Shown: positions 51,434-60,504 of the stretch, one piece after another
Layout of the letters: each line of letters opens with the position of its first letter
How positions within the stretch are numbered: the first letter of the stretch is position 1
Origin: Rheinheimera hassiensis
GTDB taxonomy: Bacteria; Pseudomonadota; Gammaproteobacteria; Enterobacterales; Alteromonadaceae
Length of the DNA: 64,000 bases
Assembly (NCBI RefSeq): GCF_022436675.1
Contig: NZ_JAKUJZ010000004.1
Coordinates: 62,001 to 126,000 of the forward strand
Reading direction: 5' to 3'
Made by a program: the position numbers and the translations under genes
The notes under the pieces: model-generated
What the model saw: the letters and a program-made list of their open reading frames with translations, nothing else
The model's database searches: none
Told to the model about the DNA's origin: nothing

Positions 51434-51703
51434 ATGAGCCCGGACCAGAGTACAGAGCTTGTGGCACAGGCCGTGTACACCATCATCAAAATTTTGTTGG
51501 TCATGGTGGTACCCAGCCTGATCCTGGGCTTAATTATTGCCGTGTTCCAGGCCGCTACGTCTATTCAGGAACAAACCCTGACGTTTTTGCCCCGCATGGT
51601 GCTGACGTTACTGATGCTGATATTTGCCGGCAACTGGATCCTGCAAACCTTGGTAGACTGGTTTCGTAATCTGATGCTGATTATCCCCGGAGTATTTGGA
51701 TGA
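51434..51703 (+). CDS. fliQ: Flagellar export gate protein FliQ (lateral)
   Basis: An 89-residue protein with two membrane segments (IIKILLVMVVPSLILGLIIA; MVLTLLMLIFAGNWILQTLV) and the conserved FQAATSIQEQTLTFLP. The ATG at 51434 has GGAG 7 bp upstream; the longer frame starts inside fliP. It overlaps fliR by 4 bp. Confidence 0.95.
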   Translation: MSPDQSTELVAQAVYTIIKILLVMVVPSLILGLIIAVFQAATSIQEQTLTFLPRMVLTLLMLIFAGNWILQTLVDWFRNLMLIIPGVFG

Positions 51704-52479
51704 CCTCCTTAATCTCGCTCACCAGTGCTGAACTGATGAGCTGGATTGGTGCTGTCTGGTGGCCGTTTGTGCGCTTATCCGCCTTGCTGTGGGCAATGCC
51801 GGCTTTTGATAACCCCGGTGTACCACCGCGGGCCAGAATTCTGTTGGCAGTGTTTATTAGTTTTTTGCTTAGCCCGTTGCTTTCAGCTATGCCAGCCGTA
51901 GATCCCTTATCACTTGATGCTGCTGTAATCACATTCGAACAAATTGGCTTTGGCATTATGATGGGCTTAGCAGTGCGTATGCTGTTTGAAGTACTGATGA
52001 TGTCAGGAATGATGTTGTCGATGCAAATGGGGTTGTCGATGGCGACGATGATGGACCCGGCTACCGGTGACTCGGCACCGTTACTGGGGCATTTATTCTG
52101 GATGATGGGAGCACTGTTATTTTTTGCGCTGGGAGGCCATTTGCTGGTGCTTGCTGTACTGGTTGACAGCTTTTCACTGTGGCCGGTAGGCACCAGTTTA
52201 TATCAGTTGAATATCACCGTGTTGTTGCAAATGTTCGGCTGGATGTTTAGTGCGGCCTTGCTGGTTGCATTGCCCGGCGTAATTGCAATGTTATTGGTTA
52301 ACCTGACGTTTGGTGTTGCTACCCGCGCTGCGCCATCGCTAAATATTTTTGTGCTTGGCTTTCCGATGAATATGGTGCTGGGTTTCGTTTGTGTGTATCT
52401 GACTGTTGTGCAAACCGGCTATCGTTTCTCTGCGATGATTAACGAGATGCTGGATAACCTTTATTTGCTGATGAGATAA
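51700..52479 (+). CDS. fliR: Flagellar export gate protein FliR (lateral)
   Basis: A 259-residue polytopic membrane protein with WWPFVRLSALLWAMPAFDNP near the start and FEQIGFGIMMGLAVRMLFEV and MQMGLSMATMMDPATGDSAP in the conserved centre. It completes the FliPQR export gate. Confidence 0.95.
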   Translation: MTSLISLTSAELMSWIGAVWWPFVRLSALLWAMPAFDNPGVPPRARILLAVFISFLLSPLLSAMPAVDPLSLDAAVITFEQIGFGIMMGLAVRMLFEVLMMSGMMLSMQMGLSMATMMDPATGDSAPLLGHLFWMMGALLFFALGGHLLVLAVLVDSFSLWPVGTSLYQLNITVLLQMFGWMFSAALLVALPGVIAMLLVNLTFGVATRAAPSLNIFVLGFPMNMVLGFVCVYLTVVQTGYRFSAMINEMLDNLYLLMR

Positions 52480-52482
52480 CTA

Positions 52483-53634
52483 ATGGCAGAGCAAAATAGC
52501 GCACAGGAAAAGTCAGAACAACCTACAGCGAAACGGTTAGAAAAAGGGCAAAAAGAAGGCCAGGTTGCCCGCTCTAAAGAGCTCAATACAGCGGTACTGT
52601 TAATGATGGGGGTGGCCGGTTTACTGTGGTTTGCCCAGCTGTTTCTGACACTATTTATGCAGTTAATGCAGCGTAGTTTACAGTTGAACAAAGCCATGCT
52701 GGCCGATGAGAAATTGATGCCGTTGGCGGTAGGGCAAGCGATTGGCGATATGCTGGCAACCTTGTTTCCGTTTTTGTTTCTGCTATTTATGGCGATGCTG
52801 ATTATTGGCGGTATGCCGGGCGGTTATATTTTTTCTGCTAAGTTATTTAGCCCGCGTTTTAAACAGCTGGACCCGCTAAAAGGGTTGGCCAAAATGGTTA
52901 GCCTCAATTCGTTGGTAGAACTGTGTAAGTCAATTTTGAAGATCGCGCTGTTGGCCGGCTGCCTGTACTTATTTCTTAGTCAATTATGGCAACGGCTATT
53001 AATGTTGCAGCGGCTGGACATTAATGCTGCCTTACAGGAAGGCATGGGATTGCTGGCACTTTGTCTGATGTTAACGGTGACTGCGTTATTACTGGTCGCG
53101 GCAATTGATGTGCCTTATCAGGCACACAAAATTGCGCAAGAATTGAAAATGACCAAGCAGGAAGTAAAAGAAGAGCGGAAATCCGCTGATGGTAGCCCGG
53201 AGATAAAAGGCCGTATCCGCCAGATCCAGTTTCAGATGGCCAACCGTCGCATTGAAGAGCGGGTGCCCAAAGCCGATGTTATCGTGATGAACCCAACACA
53301 CTATGCTGTGGCGATCCGCTACAGTGAAAAAGATGCCAAAGCGCCCTATATAGTGGCCAAAGGCATAGATGAAATGGCACTGCGTATCAGGGCTGTAGGC
53401 CAACGCCATCAGATAGAAGTGTTAGAAGTGCCCGTACTGGCACGGGCCATCTATTACTCCACCCGTGTTGATCAGGAAGTACCCAAAGGTTTGTATACGG
53501 CAGTCGCCTATGTACTGACCTATGTTATGCAGTTAAAAGCCTACAAGCAGGGCCGTGGCCAGCAACCGGCACCATTGCCGGCACTGGATATTCCGAAATC
53601 GTTGTTAGACAAAGCTAATGTCCGAGGTAGTTAA
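52483..53634 (+). CDS. flhB: Export-specificity switch protein FlhB (lateral)
   Basis: A 383-residue protein with four membrane segments and the cytoplasmic autocleavage domain. The NPTH site is at residues 270-273 (VIVMNPTHYAVAIRY), so self-cleavage and the hook-to-filament switch with FliK should work. N-terminal QEKSEQPTAKRLEKGQKEGQ is typical. Confidence 0.96.
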   Translation: MAEQNSAQEKSEQPTAKRLEKGQKEGQVARSKELNTAVLLMMGVAGLLWFAQLFLTLFMQLMQRSLQLNKAMLADEKLMPLAVGQAIGDMLATLFPFLFLLFMAMLIIGGMPGGYIFSAKLFSPRFKQLDPLKGLAKMVSLNSLVELCKSILKIALLAGCLYLFLSQLWQRLLMLQRLDINAALQEGMGLLALCLMLTVTALLLVAAIDVPYQAHKIAQELKMTKQEVKEERKSADGSPEIKGRIRQIQFQMANRRIEERVPKADVIVMNPTHYAVAIRYSEKDAKAPYIVAKGIDEMALRIRAVGQRHQIEVLEVPVLARAIYYSTRVDQEVPKGLYTAVAYVLTYVMQLKAYKQGRGQQPAPLPALDIPKSLLDKANVRGS

Positions 53635-53637
53635 ACA

Positions 53638-55710
53638 GTGAACTGGCGTACTCTTACCCAACCTTATACTGCTATTCCCGTATTGCTGCTGGCTATTCTG
53701 GCGATGGTGGTATTACCGCTACCAGCCTGGATGCTTGACGCACTGTTTACCTTCAACATAGTGCTGTCGGTGATCGTACTGTTAGTTGCGGTATCAAGCA
53801 AAAAGCCACTGGATTTCTCGGTATTCCCCACGGTGCTGCTGGTGGCCACCTTAATGCGGTTAACGCTGAATATCGCTTCTACCCGCGTAGTATTGTTGCA
53901 TGGTCATGAGGGTTCAGATGTTGCTGGCCGGGTGATCCAGGCTTTTGGTGAAGTGGTGATTGGCGGCAACTATGTTGTCGGTATGGTGGTGTTTATCATT
54001 CTGATGGTGATTAACTTTGTGGTTATCACCAAAGGCGGCGAGCGTATTTCCGAAGTGGCTGCCCGCTTTACGCTGGATGCTTTGCCCGGCAAGCAAATGG
54101 CCATAGATGCTGATATGAACGCCGGCCTTATTGGCCCGGAACAAGCCAAAGAGCGGCGCAATGAAGTGGCTCGCGAAGCAGACTTCTATGGTTCAATGGA
54201 CGGTGCGTCTAAGTTTGTTCGTGGCGATGCTATTGCCGGTTTAATTATTCTGGTGATTAACCTGCTTGGTGGCATCAGCATCGGGGTATTCCAGCATGGC
54301 TTGAGTATGGGCGAAGCCTTTCAGCGCTTTGCACTGCTTACCATAGGTGATGGCCTGGTTGCCCAAATCCCGTCCTTATTGCTGGCTGTTGCTGCGGCGA
54401 TCATTGTTACCCGGATGAATGATGAAGGCGAGATGTCTGATGAAGTCGGCAAGCAGTTGCTGGCATCACCCAGGGTGCTGCTGACCACCGGCGGTATTAT
54501 GCTGATCCTGGGGCTGGTGCCGGGTATGCCGGCACTGGCCTTTGTCAGCTTTGGTTTGCCACTGGTGTATGTTGCCTGGCGCCTGCAACAGCGGGTAGAC
54601 AAAGGCGAGCTGGTGCAGGCTGAACTGTTAACCGAGAGCATAGCGCAAACACCAAAAGCACTGGCGTGGGACGATATCCCCCATGTTGACCGCTTATCAA
54701 TAGAGTTGGGGTTTCGTCTGGTGTATCTGGCCGACAAAGATAAAGGCGAAGAGCTGGTGCAAACCTTACGCGGTATTCGTAAAACGCTGTCAGAGCAAAG
54801 CGGCTTTTTATTACCTGAAGTGCGGGTACGCGACAATTTGCAGCTCAACCCGCAGGAATACCGGATTAAACTGGCCGGGGTGCCTTTAGCCAGCGGGCGG
54901 TTAAACCCGCAGCAATTGCTGGCGCTTAACACCGGCGAAATTTATGGCCAGTTGGACGGTGAAATTACCCGTGACCCGGCTTATGGCCTCGAAGCAGTAT
55001 GGGTTGACAATAATACCCGTGCCAAAGCGTTGAACCTGGGGTATTCGGTGGTTGATCTGGCGACCATTGTTGCCACCCATGCTGGCAAAATCATTAAAGA
55101 AAACTTATCTGAGCTGTTTGTCTATGAAGATGTCAAGCAGCTGAATAAGCGGTTGGCTGCAGTCGCCCCGGTACTGGCTGAAGCGCTGGATAAAGCGCTC
55201 AGCGCAACAGTGCAACTAAAAGTATACCGGCTGATGCTACGTGAGCAGGTAAGCCTGGGTGATATTCTGACTATCGCCAGCACCTTGCTCGACAGCAGCG
55301 AAGTGACCAAAGATCCCATTTTGCTCACCTCTGATGTACGTTGTGCACTGCAGCGGGCACTGGTGCGGCAAATCAGTGGCGACAAAGACGAGCTGGCAGC
55401 CTTTACACTGGATGAAAAGCTGGAGCAAACCTTACAAAGTGCGCTCAACCAAGCAATGCAGGCAGGCAAAGTCGCGTTAGACAGCTTTCCGGTAGCACCT
55501 AATCTGCTAAGCCAGTTTCAGCGCAATATGCCATTAATTTGCAGCCAGATGCAGCAACAGGGCCATACACCGGCATTGGTAGTCGTGCCGCAGTTGCGCC
55601 CTCTGCTGGCGCGTTATGCCCGCACTTTTACACAAAATTCGCTGGCAGTGCTTTCTTATAACGAAATCCCGGAAACATTGCGGGTAAATGTAATTGGTGC
55701 TTTGGGCTAA
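53638..55710 (+). CDS. flhA: Flagellar export gate protein FlhA (lateral)
   Basis: A 690-residue protein starting at GTG. About eight membrane segments occupy the first half, with the FHIPEP signature VLLVATLMRLTLNIASTRVV and RGDAIAGLIILVINLLGGIS. The cytoplasmic C-terminal domain binds export chaperones. It ends the fliMNPQR-flhBA segment; a 540-bp gap with a riboswitch follows. Confidence 0.97.
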   Translation: MNWRTLTQPYTAIPVLLLAILAMVVLPLPAWMLDALFTFNIVLSVIVLLVAVSSKKPLDFSVFPTVLLVATLMRLTLNIASTRVVLLHGHEGSDVAGRVIQAFGEVVIGGNYVVGMVVFIILMVINFVVITKGGERISEVAARFTLDALPGKQMAIDADMNAGLIGPEQAKERRNEVAREADFYGSMDGASKFVRGDAIAGLIILVINLLGGISIGVFQHGLSMGEAFQRFALLTIGDGLVAQIPSLLLAVAAAIIVTRMNDEGEMSDEVGKQLLASPRVLLTTGGIMLILGLVPGMPALAFVSFGLPLVYVAWRLQQRVDKGELVQAELLTESIAQTPKALAWDDIPHVDRLSIELGFRLVYLADKDKGEELVQTLRGIRKTLSEQSGFLLPEVRVRDNLQLNPQEYRIKLAGVPLASGRLNPQQLLALNTGEIYGQLDGEITRDPAYGLEAVWVDNNTRAKALNLGYSVVDLATIVATHAGKIIKENLSELFVYEDVKQLNKRLAAVAPVLAEALDKALSATVQLKVYRLMLREQVSLGDILTIASTLLDSSEVTKDPILLTSDVRCALQRALVRQISGDKDELAAFTLDEKLEQTLQSALNQAMQAGKVALDSFPVAPNLLSQFQRNMPLICSQMQQQGHTPALVVVPQLRPLLARYARTFTQNSLAVLSYNEIPETLRVNVIGALG

Positions 55711-56020
55711 GGTGAGGTGTTTCGCTGGCCTGAGCTGTCATCGCGCTGTCACAGCACTGCGCTAAGCTAAACGGTGTATTTAGATAGTTGTGCAAGCTTT
55801 GTAAATAGTTAGTCAGTTTTAGTTCAGGGCTGGTCTGAGCAGTTAGCGCTGAAATGCGACCGAATATGTAACAATATGTAGTTTTAACTACATGATCTTT
55901 AAGATCATGAAAGATCTTTTTAAAGTTTGGCTTGCCAGATAATAGTAATTTAGATATCTTTAAAGTTATTCAGTTTAGGTTCATAAATCATTTTAAGGTT
56001 TATGAGCCAGTTAAGACAAT

Positions 56021-56103
56021 TAAAAGGCAAACTGCACCGAAAGGGCAGGACGCAAAGCCTCCGGTCTACGGCGTTTAAAAACGTTACGATAGCGGGGTTG
56101 CAT
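56021..56103 (+). ncRNA. Cyclic-di-GMP-I (GEMM-I) riboswitch aptamer
   Basis: The sequence follows the GEMM-I core closely: AGGCAAAC, a CTGC-A-CC-GAAA-GGGCAG stem with the docking GAAA tetraloop, then GGACGCAAAGCCTCCGG with CTACGGC, a short variable hairpin (GCGTTTAAAAACGT) and GATAGCGGGGTTGC. It closely resembles the Vibrio cholerae Vc2 aptamer. It lies 150 bp before motY and would control motY-lafK-fliEFGHIJ. The downstream 56104-56200 contains several small hairpins and a T-rich stretch (from 56177) that may be the expression platform; ON or OFF behaviour cannot be read. The rest of 55711-56020 has no gene. Confidence 0.92.
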
Positions 56104-56252
56104 TAGCTTGGCGACATCCTCGTGATGTGTCTCTGCCTGCACGGCTGCCCGTGTCAGTGCTGAGCGCTTTCTATGCAGTTTTCCTTTTATTTTCTTAGCC
56201 AGTGGCGTATCGCGTTGCGATACCGGTTGCGGTTAAATAAAAGGGTATCAAT

Positions 56253-57107
56253 GTGTCTTTGTTTTCTCTTAGCTTGTGGTTTAGCACCTCTGCAATTGGC
56301 ACTGCCATTGCGGGCTCAGTGCTGATCCAGCCAGCCGAGCAGGCGCAGTGGCAGCTTGACAGCAGCGCCTTTCATTGCCGTTTGCAACAGCGGGTTAGCG
56401 GGTTGGGCCAGGTGAGTTTTTCCCAGCAACCCGGCCAGCCGCTGCAACTGGAGCTAGAACTGGCACAGCCTTATCCCGCTTTAGAGCAAGCCACAGTTGC
56501 TGCGCGCAGTGCCGATTGGCAGCCTGATGTTATCCAACCACAAAGCCCACCCTATATTGCCGAGTTATATCATGATAGCCAGATAAGTTTCTTGCAGGCG
56601 GCGTTACCGTTATTTCAGCAAGTGCAGGCGGGGGCCTGGTTACAGTTTGATCTGAGCAACGGCCGCCAGCAGCAACAGCTGTTACTTACCAGCGTGCGTG
56701 GCCACGAGGCAGTAGAGCAGTTTCGCGGCTGTGTGGCGAAAATGTCGCCACTGTCATGGCAGCAGGCGCGTGATACCGATATTGTTTTTGCCTCAGGCCA
56801 GCGCCTGGTTGACCGCACGCAATTGCCGGTATTGCAAAAACTGGCGCGCTATCTCCAACTTGACCCTGCAGTGAACAAAATTCTTATTGACGGTCATACC
56901 GACGACGTTGGCACGGTATTGGCTAACCGGCAGCTATCAAAAGAAAGAGCAGATGAAGTGGCCGCGCAACTGATTGAGCTGGGGGTAAAAGCCAGCATGC
57001 TGGAAGTACGTGCCCATGGTAATCGTTATCCGTTATTACACAGCCAGGGCAAGGCTGAGCAATCTAATCGCCGGGTGTCTATCCGGTTAATCCGAACCAC
57101 TTCCTGA
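56253..57107 (+). CDS. motY: MotY-like stator-associated protein (lateral)
   Basis: A 284-residue exported protein starting at GTG (the ATG two bases earlier is in a frame that soon stops). It has a signal peptide (LSLWFSTSAIGTAIAGS), an N-terminal MotY-specific half, and a C-terminal OmpA-like peptidoglycan-binding domain (LIDGHTDDVGTVLANRQLSK; EQSNRRVSIRLI). It anchors stators in the T ring. First gene behind the riboswitch. Confidence 0.92.
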   Translation: MSLFSLSLWFSTSAIGTAIAGSVLIQPAEQAQWQLDSSAFHCRLQQRVSGLGQVSFSQQPGQPLQLELELAQPYPALEQATVAARSADWQPDVIQPQSPPYIAELYHDSQISFLQAALPLFQQVQAGAWLQFDLSNGRQQQQLLLTSVRGHEAVEQFRGCVAKMSPLSWQQARDTDIVFASGQRLVDRTQLPVLQKLARYLQLDPAVNKILIDGHTDDVGTVLANRQLSKERADEVAAQLIELGVKASMLEVRAHGNRYPLLHSQGKAEQSNRRVSIRLIRTTS

Positions 57108-57124
57108 GCAGGATCTGACTAACC

Positions 57125-58438
57125 ATGAATTCACCCTACGTGTTATGGATAGACCAACAAAAACCTGGTGCCGAGGCGCAGCAATGTATCAGCGCTGAAG
57201 GTTACCGCTTATTACACACCCATAGCGTGACTGAGATTATCAGCCTGTGCCATGACTACCAGCCAGCACTGGTATTTATTGACAGTGGTATGCCGCAAAT
57301 GACGTTACCGGATTTGGTCACGCTGGTGTACCGCAAGCTACCTGCCGCGCAAATTATCAGTATGGTCAATAATGACCAAAGCGAATTGGCATCCGATACC
57401 TTACAAAGCGGCGCTATTGATTATTTACTTAAACCTTTTTTTGCCTCGCAGTTAAAAACCTCAATCCGTAACGCTACAGCCATGAGCAAAGGGCTGAAAG
57501 ACTTAGTGGCAGTGTCGCATGCCAGCCGTCAGATCCTGCAACTGGCTAACCGGGCCGCGCAAACTGAAGCCAGCGTATTAATACTGGGCGAGTCCGGTAC
57601 CGGTAAAGAACGATTGGCGCAGTTTATTCATCAGGCTTCAGATCGTGCTGATAAACCTTTTATTGCCATTAATTGCGCGGCTATACCGGAACATATGCTT
57701 GAAGCCATGTTGTTTGGTTACAACAAAGGCGCTTTTACCGGCGCTGTCAGCCAGCAAATTGGTAAATTTGAAGCGGCCAACGGCGGCAGTATTTTGCTGG
57801 ATGAAATTTCTGAGTTACCACTGGCCTTGCAGGCTAAATTATTGCGGGTGCTGCAAGAGCGTGAACTGGAGCGCCTTGGCAGTAACAACCGTATTAAGCT
57901 GAATATTCGCGTTATTGCCGCCAGTAATAAAAACCTGCGCACTCAGGTAGAGCAGGGGCTATTTCGCGAAGACTTATTCTACCGGCTGGATGTTTTGCCA
58001 CTAAGCTGGCCAGCGCTGCGCGAGCGGCGTGATGATATTTTGCCACTGGCAGAGTTCTTTATTAACAAGTACGGCAACGGCAAATACCGTTTAAGCCGCG
58101 GCGCAGCCGATGTGATGCTGCAGTATAACTGGCCGGGCAATGTGCGTGAGCTGGAAAACGTAATGCAGCGGGCCCTGGTTATGGCGCGCGGCATTGAACT
58201 ACAGGTTGCCGATCTGAATTTACCGCAATGCCACCCGCAGGCCGCCGCTATTTGTGCCAGCCTGCTTAAGCAAAGTAAGAAAAATGCCGAGTTTGATTAC
58301 ATTCTCGATGTACTGAACAAATGTAATGGCCATCGCACCCGCACCGCACAGGCTCTGGGGGTGAGTACCCGTGCCCTGCGCTACAAATTAGCCGCCATGC
58401 GTGAGCATGGTGTCGACATAGACGCATTAGCTTCTTAA
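57125..58438 (+). CDS. lafK: Sigma-54-dependent activator LafK
   Basis: A 437-residue regulator. It has an N-terminal receiver-like domain with possible phospho-acceptor D53 (VFIDSGMP), an AAA+ domain with Walker A GESGTGK (155-161) and GAFTGA (202-207) for sigma-54 contact, and a C-terminal Fis-type helix-turn-helix (RTAQALGVSTRALRYKL). LafK is the master activator of lateral flagella in Vibrio. Likely targets are the CTTCCG elements before flgB and fliT. Confidence 0.95.
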   Translation: MNSPYVLWIDQQKPGAEAQQCISAEGYRLLHTHSVTEIISLCHDYQPALVFIDSGMPQMTLPDLVTLVYRKLPAAQIISMVNNDQSELASDTLQSGAIDYLLKPFFASQLKTSIRNATAMSKGLKDLVAVSHASRQILQLANRAAQTEASVLILGESGTGKERLAQFIHQASDRADKPFIAINCAAIPEHMLEAMLFGYNKGAFTGAVSQQIGKFEAANGGSILLDEISELPLALQAKLLRVLQERELERLGSNNRIKLNIRVIAASNKNLRTQVEQGLFREDLFYRLDVLPLSWPALRERRDDILPLAEFFINKYGNGKYRLSRGAADVMLQYNWPGNVRELENVMQRALVMARGIELQVADLNLPQCHPQAAAICASLLKQSKKNAEFDYILDVLNKCNGHRTRTAQALGVSTRALRYKLAAMREHGVDIDALAS

Positions 58439-58445
58439 GGAATTT

Positions 58446-58766
58446 ATGATGATTTCACCAATAAACAGCCAAAGCCAGATGCTGGATATGATGACTGCAC
58501 TGCAACAGGTTGCCAGCAATGAGCGCGTTGCACCGGCTAACAATGACAGCGGCATCGGCAGCGATTTTTCCCAGGTGATCCGGTCAATCAATCAGCAGCA
58601 GAATATCGCTGCCGACATGATGACGGCAGTAGACACCGGCCAGTCTGACGATGTGGTAGGTGCTATGGTTGCCAGCCAGAAAGCCAGTTTAAGTTTCTCT
58701 ATGTTGCTGCAGGCGCGTAATAAAGTTCTGAGCGGCATTGATGATGTAATGCGGATGTCACTGTAA
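58446..58766 (+). CDS. fliE: Hook-basal body protein FliE (lateral)
   Basis: A 106-residue protein with the FliE C-terminus VVGAMVASQKASLSFSMLLQ and ARNKVLSGIDDVMRMSL. It joins the MS ring to the rod. AAGGAATT precedes the start. Confidence 0.95.
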   Translation: MMISPINSQSQMLDMMTALQQVASNERVAPANNDSGIGSDFSQVIRSINQQQNIAADMMTAVDTGQSDDVVGAMVASQKASLSFSMLLQARNKVLSGIDDVMRMSL

Positions 58767-58776
58767 GGACAATGCA

Positions 58777-60504
58777 ATGAAAGGCGAAGTGGTAAAACAA
58801 ATGCCCCCGGCACATATCGAGGGTAACTTTCGCGAGAAAGTCATTAATTTGTCCAGCCGGTTTAACCGGCTGCCGGGTGGTGATCGCAGCATAGCGTCAA
58901 TCGCGCTGCTGGCTACGCTGGTGGCGGCAACGATAGTACTGATTTTGTGGACTTCAGCAAAAAACTATGTGCCCTTGTATGGCAATCAGGAGCATTACGA
59001 CAAAGCCAGTATTCTGGAAATTCTGGATAAAGAAAAAGTCGCCTTTCGTATTGATACCGACACCGGCAATATTATGGTGGCGCAAGACCGCCTGGCCGAT
59101 GCCCGTATTACACTGGCTGCCCGCGGTATTAAAGCCGCGATGCCAGAAGGGCTGTCTACCATTGGTGAAAAAATAACCATGGGCACCAGCCAGTTTATGG
59201 AGTCCATGCAATACCAGCATGCGTTGGAAGGTGAACTGGCGCGCACTATCATCACTATGGACGGCGTACGTAACAGCCGGGTGCATCTGGCCGTGCCAAA
59301 ACGTAATTTATTTGTTGGCCGCCAGGAAGAGAAATCTGCCGCTTCTGTGATGGTAGATTTAGCACCGGGCTATGAGCTTAAACCGACACAGGTTGAAGCA
59401 ATCGTTAGCCTGATCACCGGCAGTGTGCCGGGGCTGGACCCCCGCAAAGTGTCGGTGGTTGATCAGCGGGGTAAATTACTTACCGGCGAGTTGTACGACG
59501 ACGCCCCGATTGGCAAAGAAACCGACAAAAAGCTGGCCTTTATCCAGAAACTGGAGCGTAATATTGAGCAGCGTGCCGCCATTATGCTGCTGCCTGTGCT
59601 GGGCGATGGCAATTTCCGCATTCAGATTTCATCTGACGTGGATTTCAGTGTGGTAGAAGAAACCCGCGAAGCAGTGGACCCTGCCTCGGTAATGCGGTCT
59701 GAATCCATAAAAACCGATACTACCCTCGATCAACTGGCGATGGGCATTCCTGGTGCGTTGGCAAACCAACCTCCTTTGCCGGCAGACCAACAAGCTGATG
59801 ACAATAACCAGCGTACCTCCGAGCGCAATGAAAGCAGCCGTCAGTTTGATAATGGCCGCGCCGTTACCCACACCCGCTTTGAAGTGGGCCGGTTAAAGTC
59901 GATGAGTGTGTCAGTGCTGGTAAATGAAGCTGCCGCAGGTGATGCCGGCTGGACTCAGCCTCAGCTGCAGCAATTGGGCGAAATGGTAAAAACGGCGACC
60001 GGTTTTCAGGCTGAACGTGGCGATCAGTTTAATATTACCAGTTTTGGTTTTGTCGCTGCCGAGCTGTCAAGCGCGCCACAGGCTGGTTTGCCGTGGTGGC
60101 AACTGCCTGAGGTGAAAGAATATGCCCGCTATGTATTTGGTAGCTTAATTGCGCTGGCGCTGATCCTGTTTGGTGTAAGGCCTTTGGTTAACCATCTGAT
60201 CAGTGGCAAAAAACAGCGCGAGCCGGAAACAGACAGCGCCTATACGGCATTGTCGGATCAACCACTCTCAGCACTAGATTCGCAGCCTAGTGTGAAAAAT
60301 GCCCCAGATAACAGCACAGATGCAGCTCAGGGTGATATGCCGCAAGCGGGTTTTAACGCCATGAACCTGCCCAAGATTGGTTCTGAATTTGCTGAGCAAA
60401 TCAGCCATATGCAGCTCTTGGCCAGTAAAGAATCTGACAGGGTAACCGCAGTGATTAAATATTGGGTAGAGCGAGGAGTCAGCATTGAATCAACTAAGGT
60501 CTGA
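58777..60504 (+). CDS. fliF: MS-ring protein FliF (lateral)
   Basis: A 575-residue protein with two membrane segments (IALLATLVAATIVLILW, residues ~43-60; YVFGSLIALALILFGVRPLV near 448-467) and the periplasmic ring domain (VPLYGNQEHYDKASILEILD). The cytoplasmic tail, ending in VIKYWVERG, binds FliG. It overlaps fliG by 20 bp. Confidence 0.96.
   Translation: MKGEVVKQMPPAHIEGNFREKVINLSSRFNRLPGGDRSIASIALLATLVAATIVLILWTSAKNYVPLYGNQEHYDKASILEILDKEKVAFRIDTDTGNIMVAQDRLADARITLAARGIKAAMPEGLSTIGEKITMGTSQFMESMQYQHALEGELARTIITMDGVRNSRVHLAVPKRNLFVGRQEEKSAASVMVDLAPGYELKPTQVEAIVSLITGSVPGLDPRKVSVVDQRGKLLTGELYDDAPIGKETDKKLAFIQKLERNIEQRAAIMLLPVLGDGNFRIQISSDVDFSVVEETREAVDPASVMRSESIKTDTTLDQLAMGIPGALANQPPLPADQQADDNNQRTSERNESSRQFDNGRAVTHTRFEVGRLKSMSVSVLVNEAAAGDAGWTQPQLQQLGEMVKTATGFQAERGDQFNITSFGFVAAELSSAPQAGLPWWQLPEVKEYARYVFGSLIALALILFGVRPLVNHLISGKKQREPETDSAYTALSDQPLSALDSQPSVKNAPDNSTDAAQGDMPQAGFNAMNLPKIGSEFAEQISHMQLLASKESDRVTAVIKYWVERGVSIESTKV

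Noticed and set aside
55711-56020. Sigma-54 promoter before motY-lafK
   Set aside because: No GG-N10-GC pattern with acceptable flanks was found. Near-matches such as TTGGCTTGCC lack the right spacing, so the operon probably uses another sigma factor plus the riboswitch.
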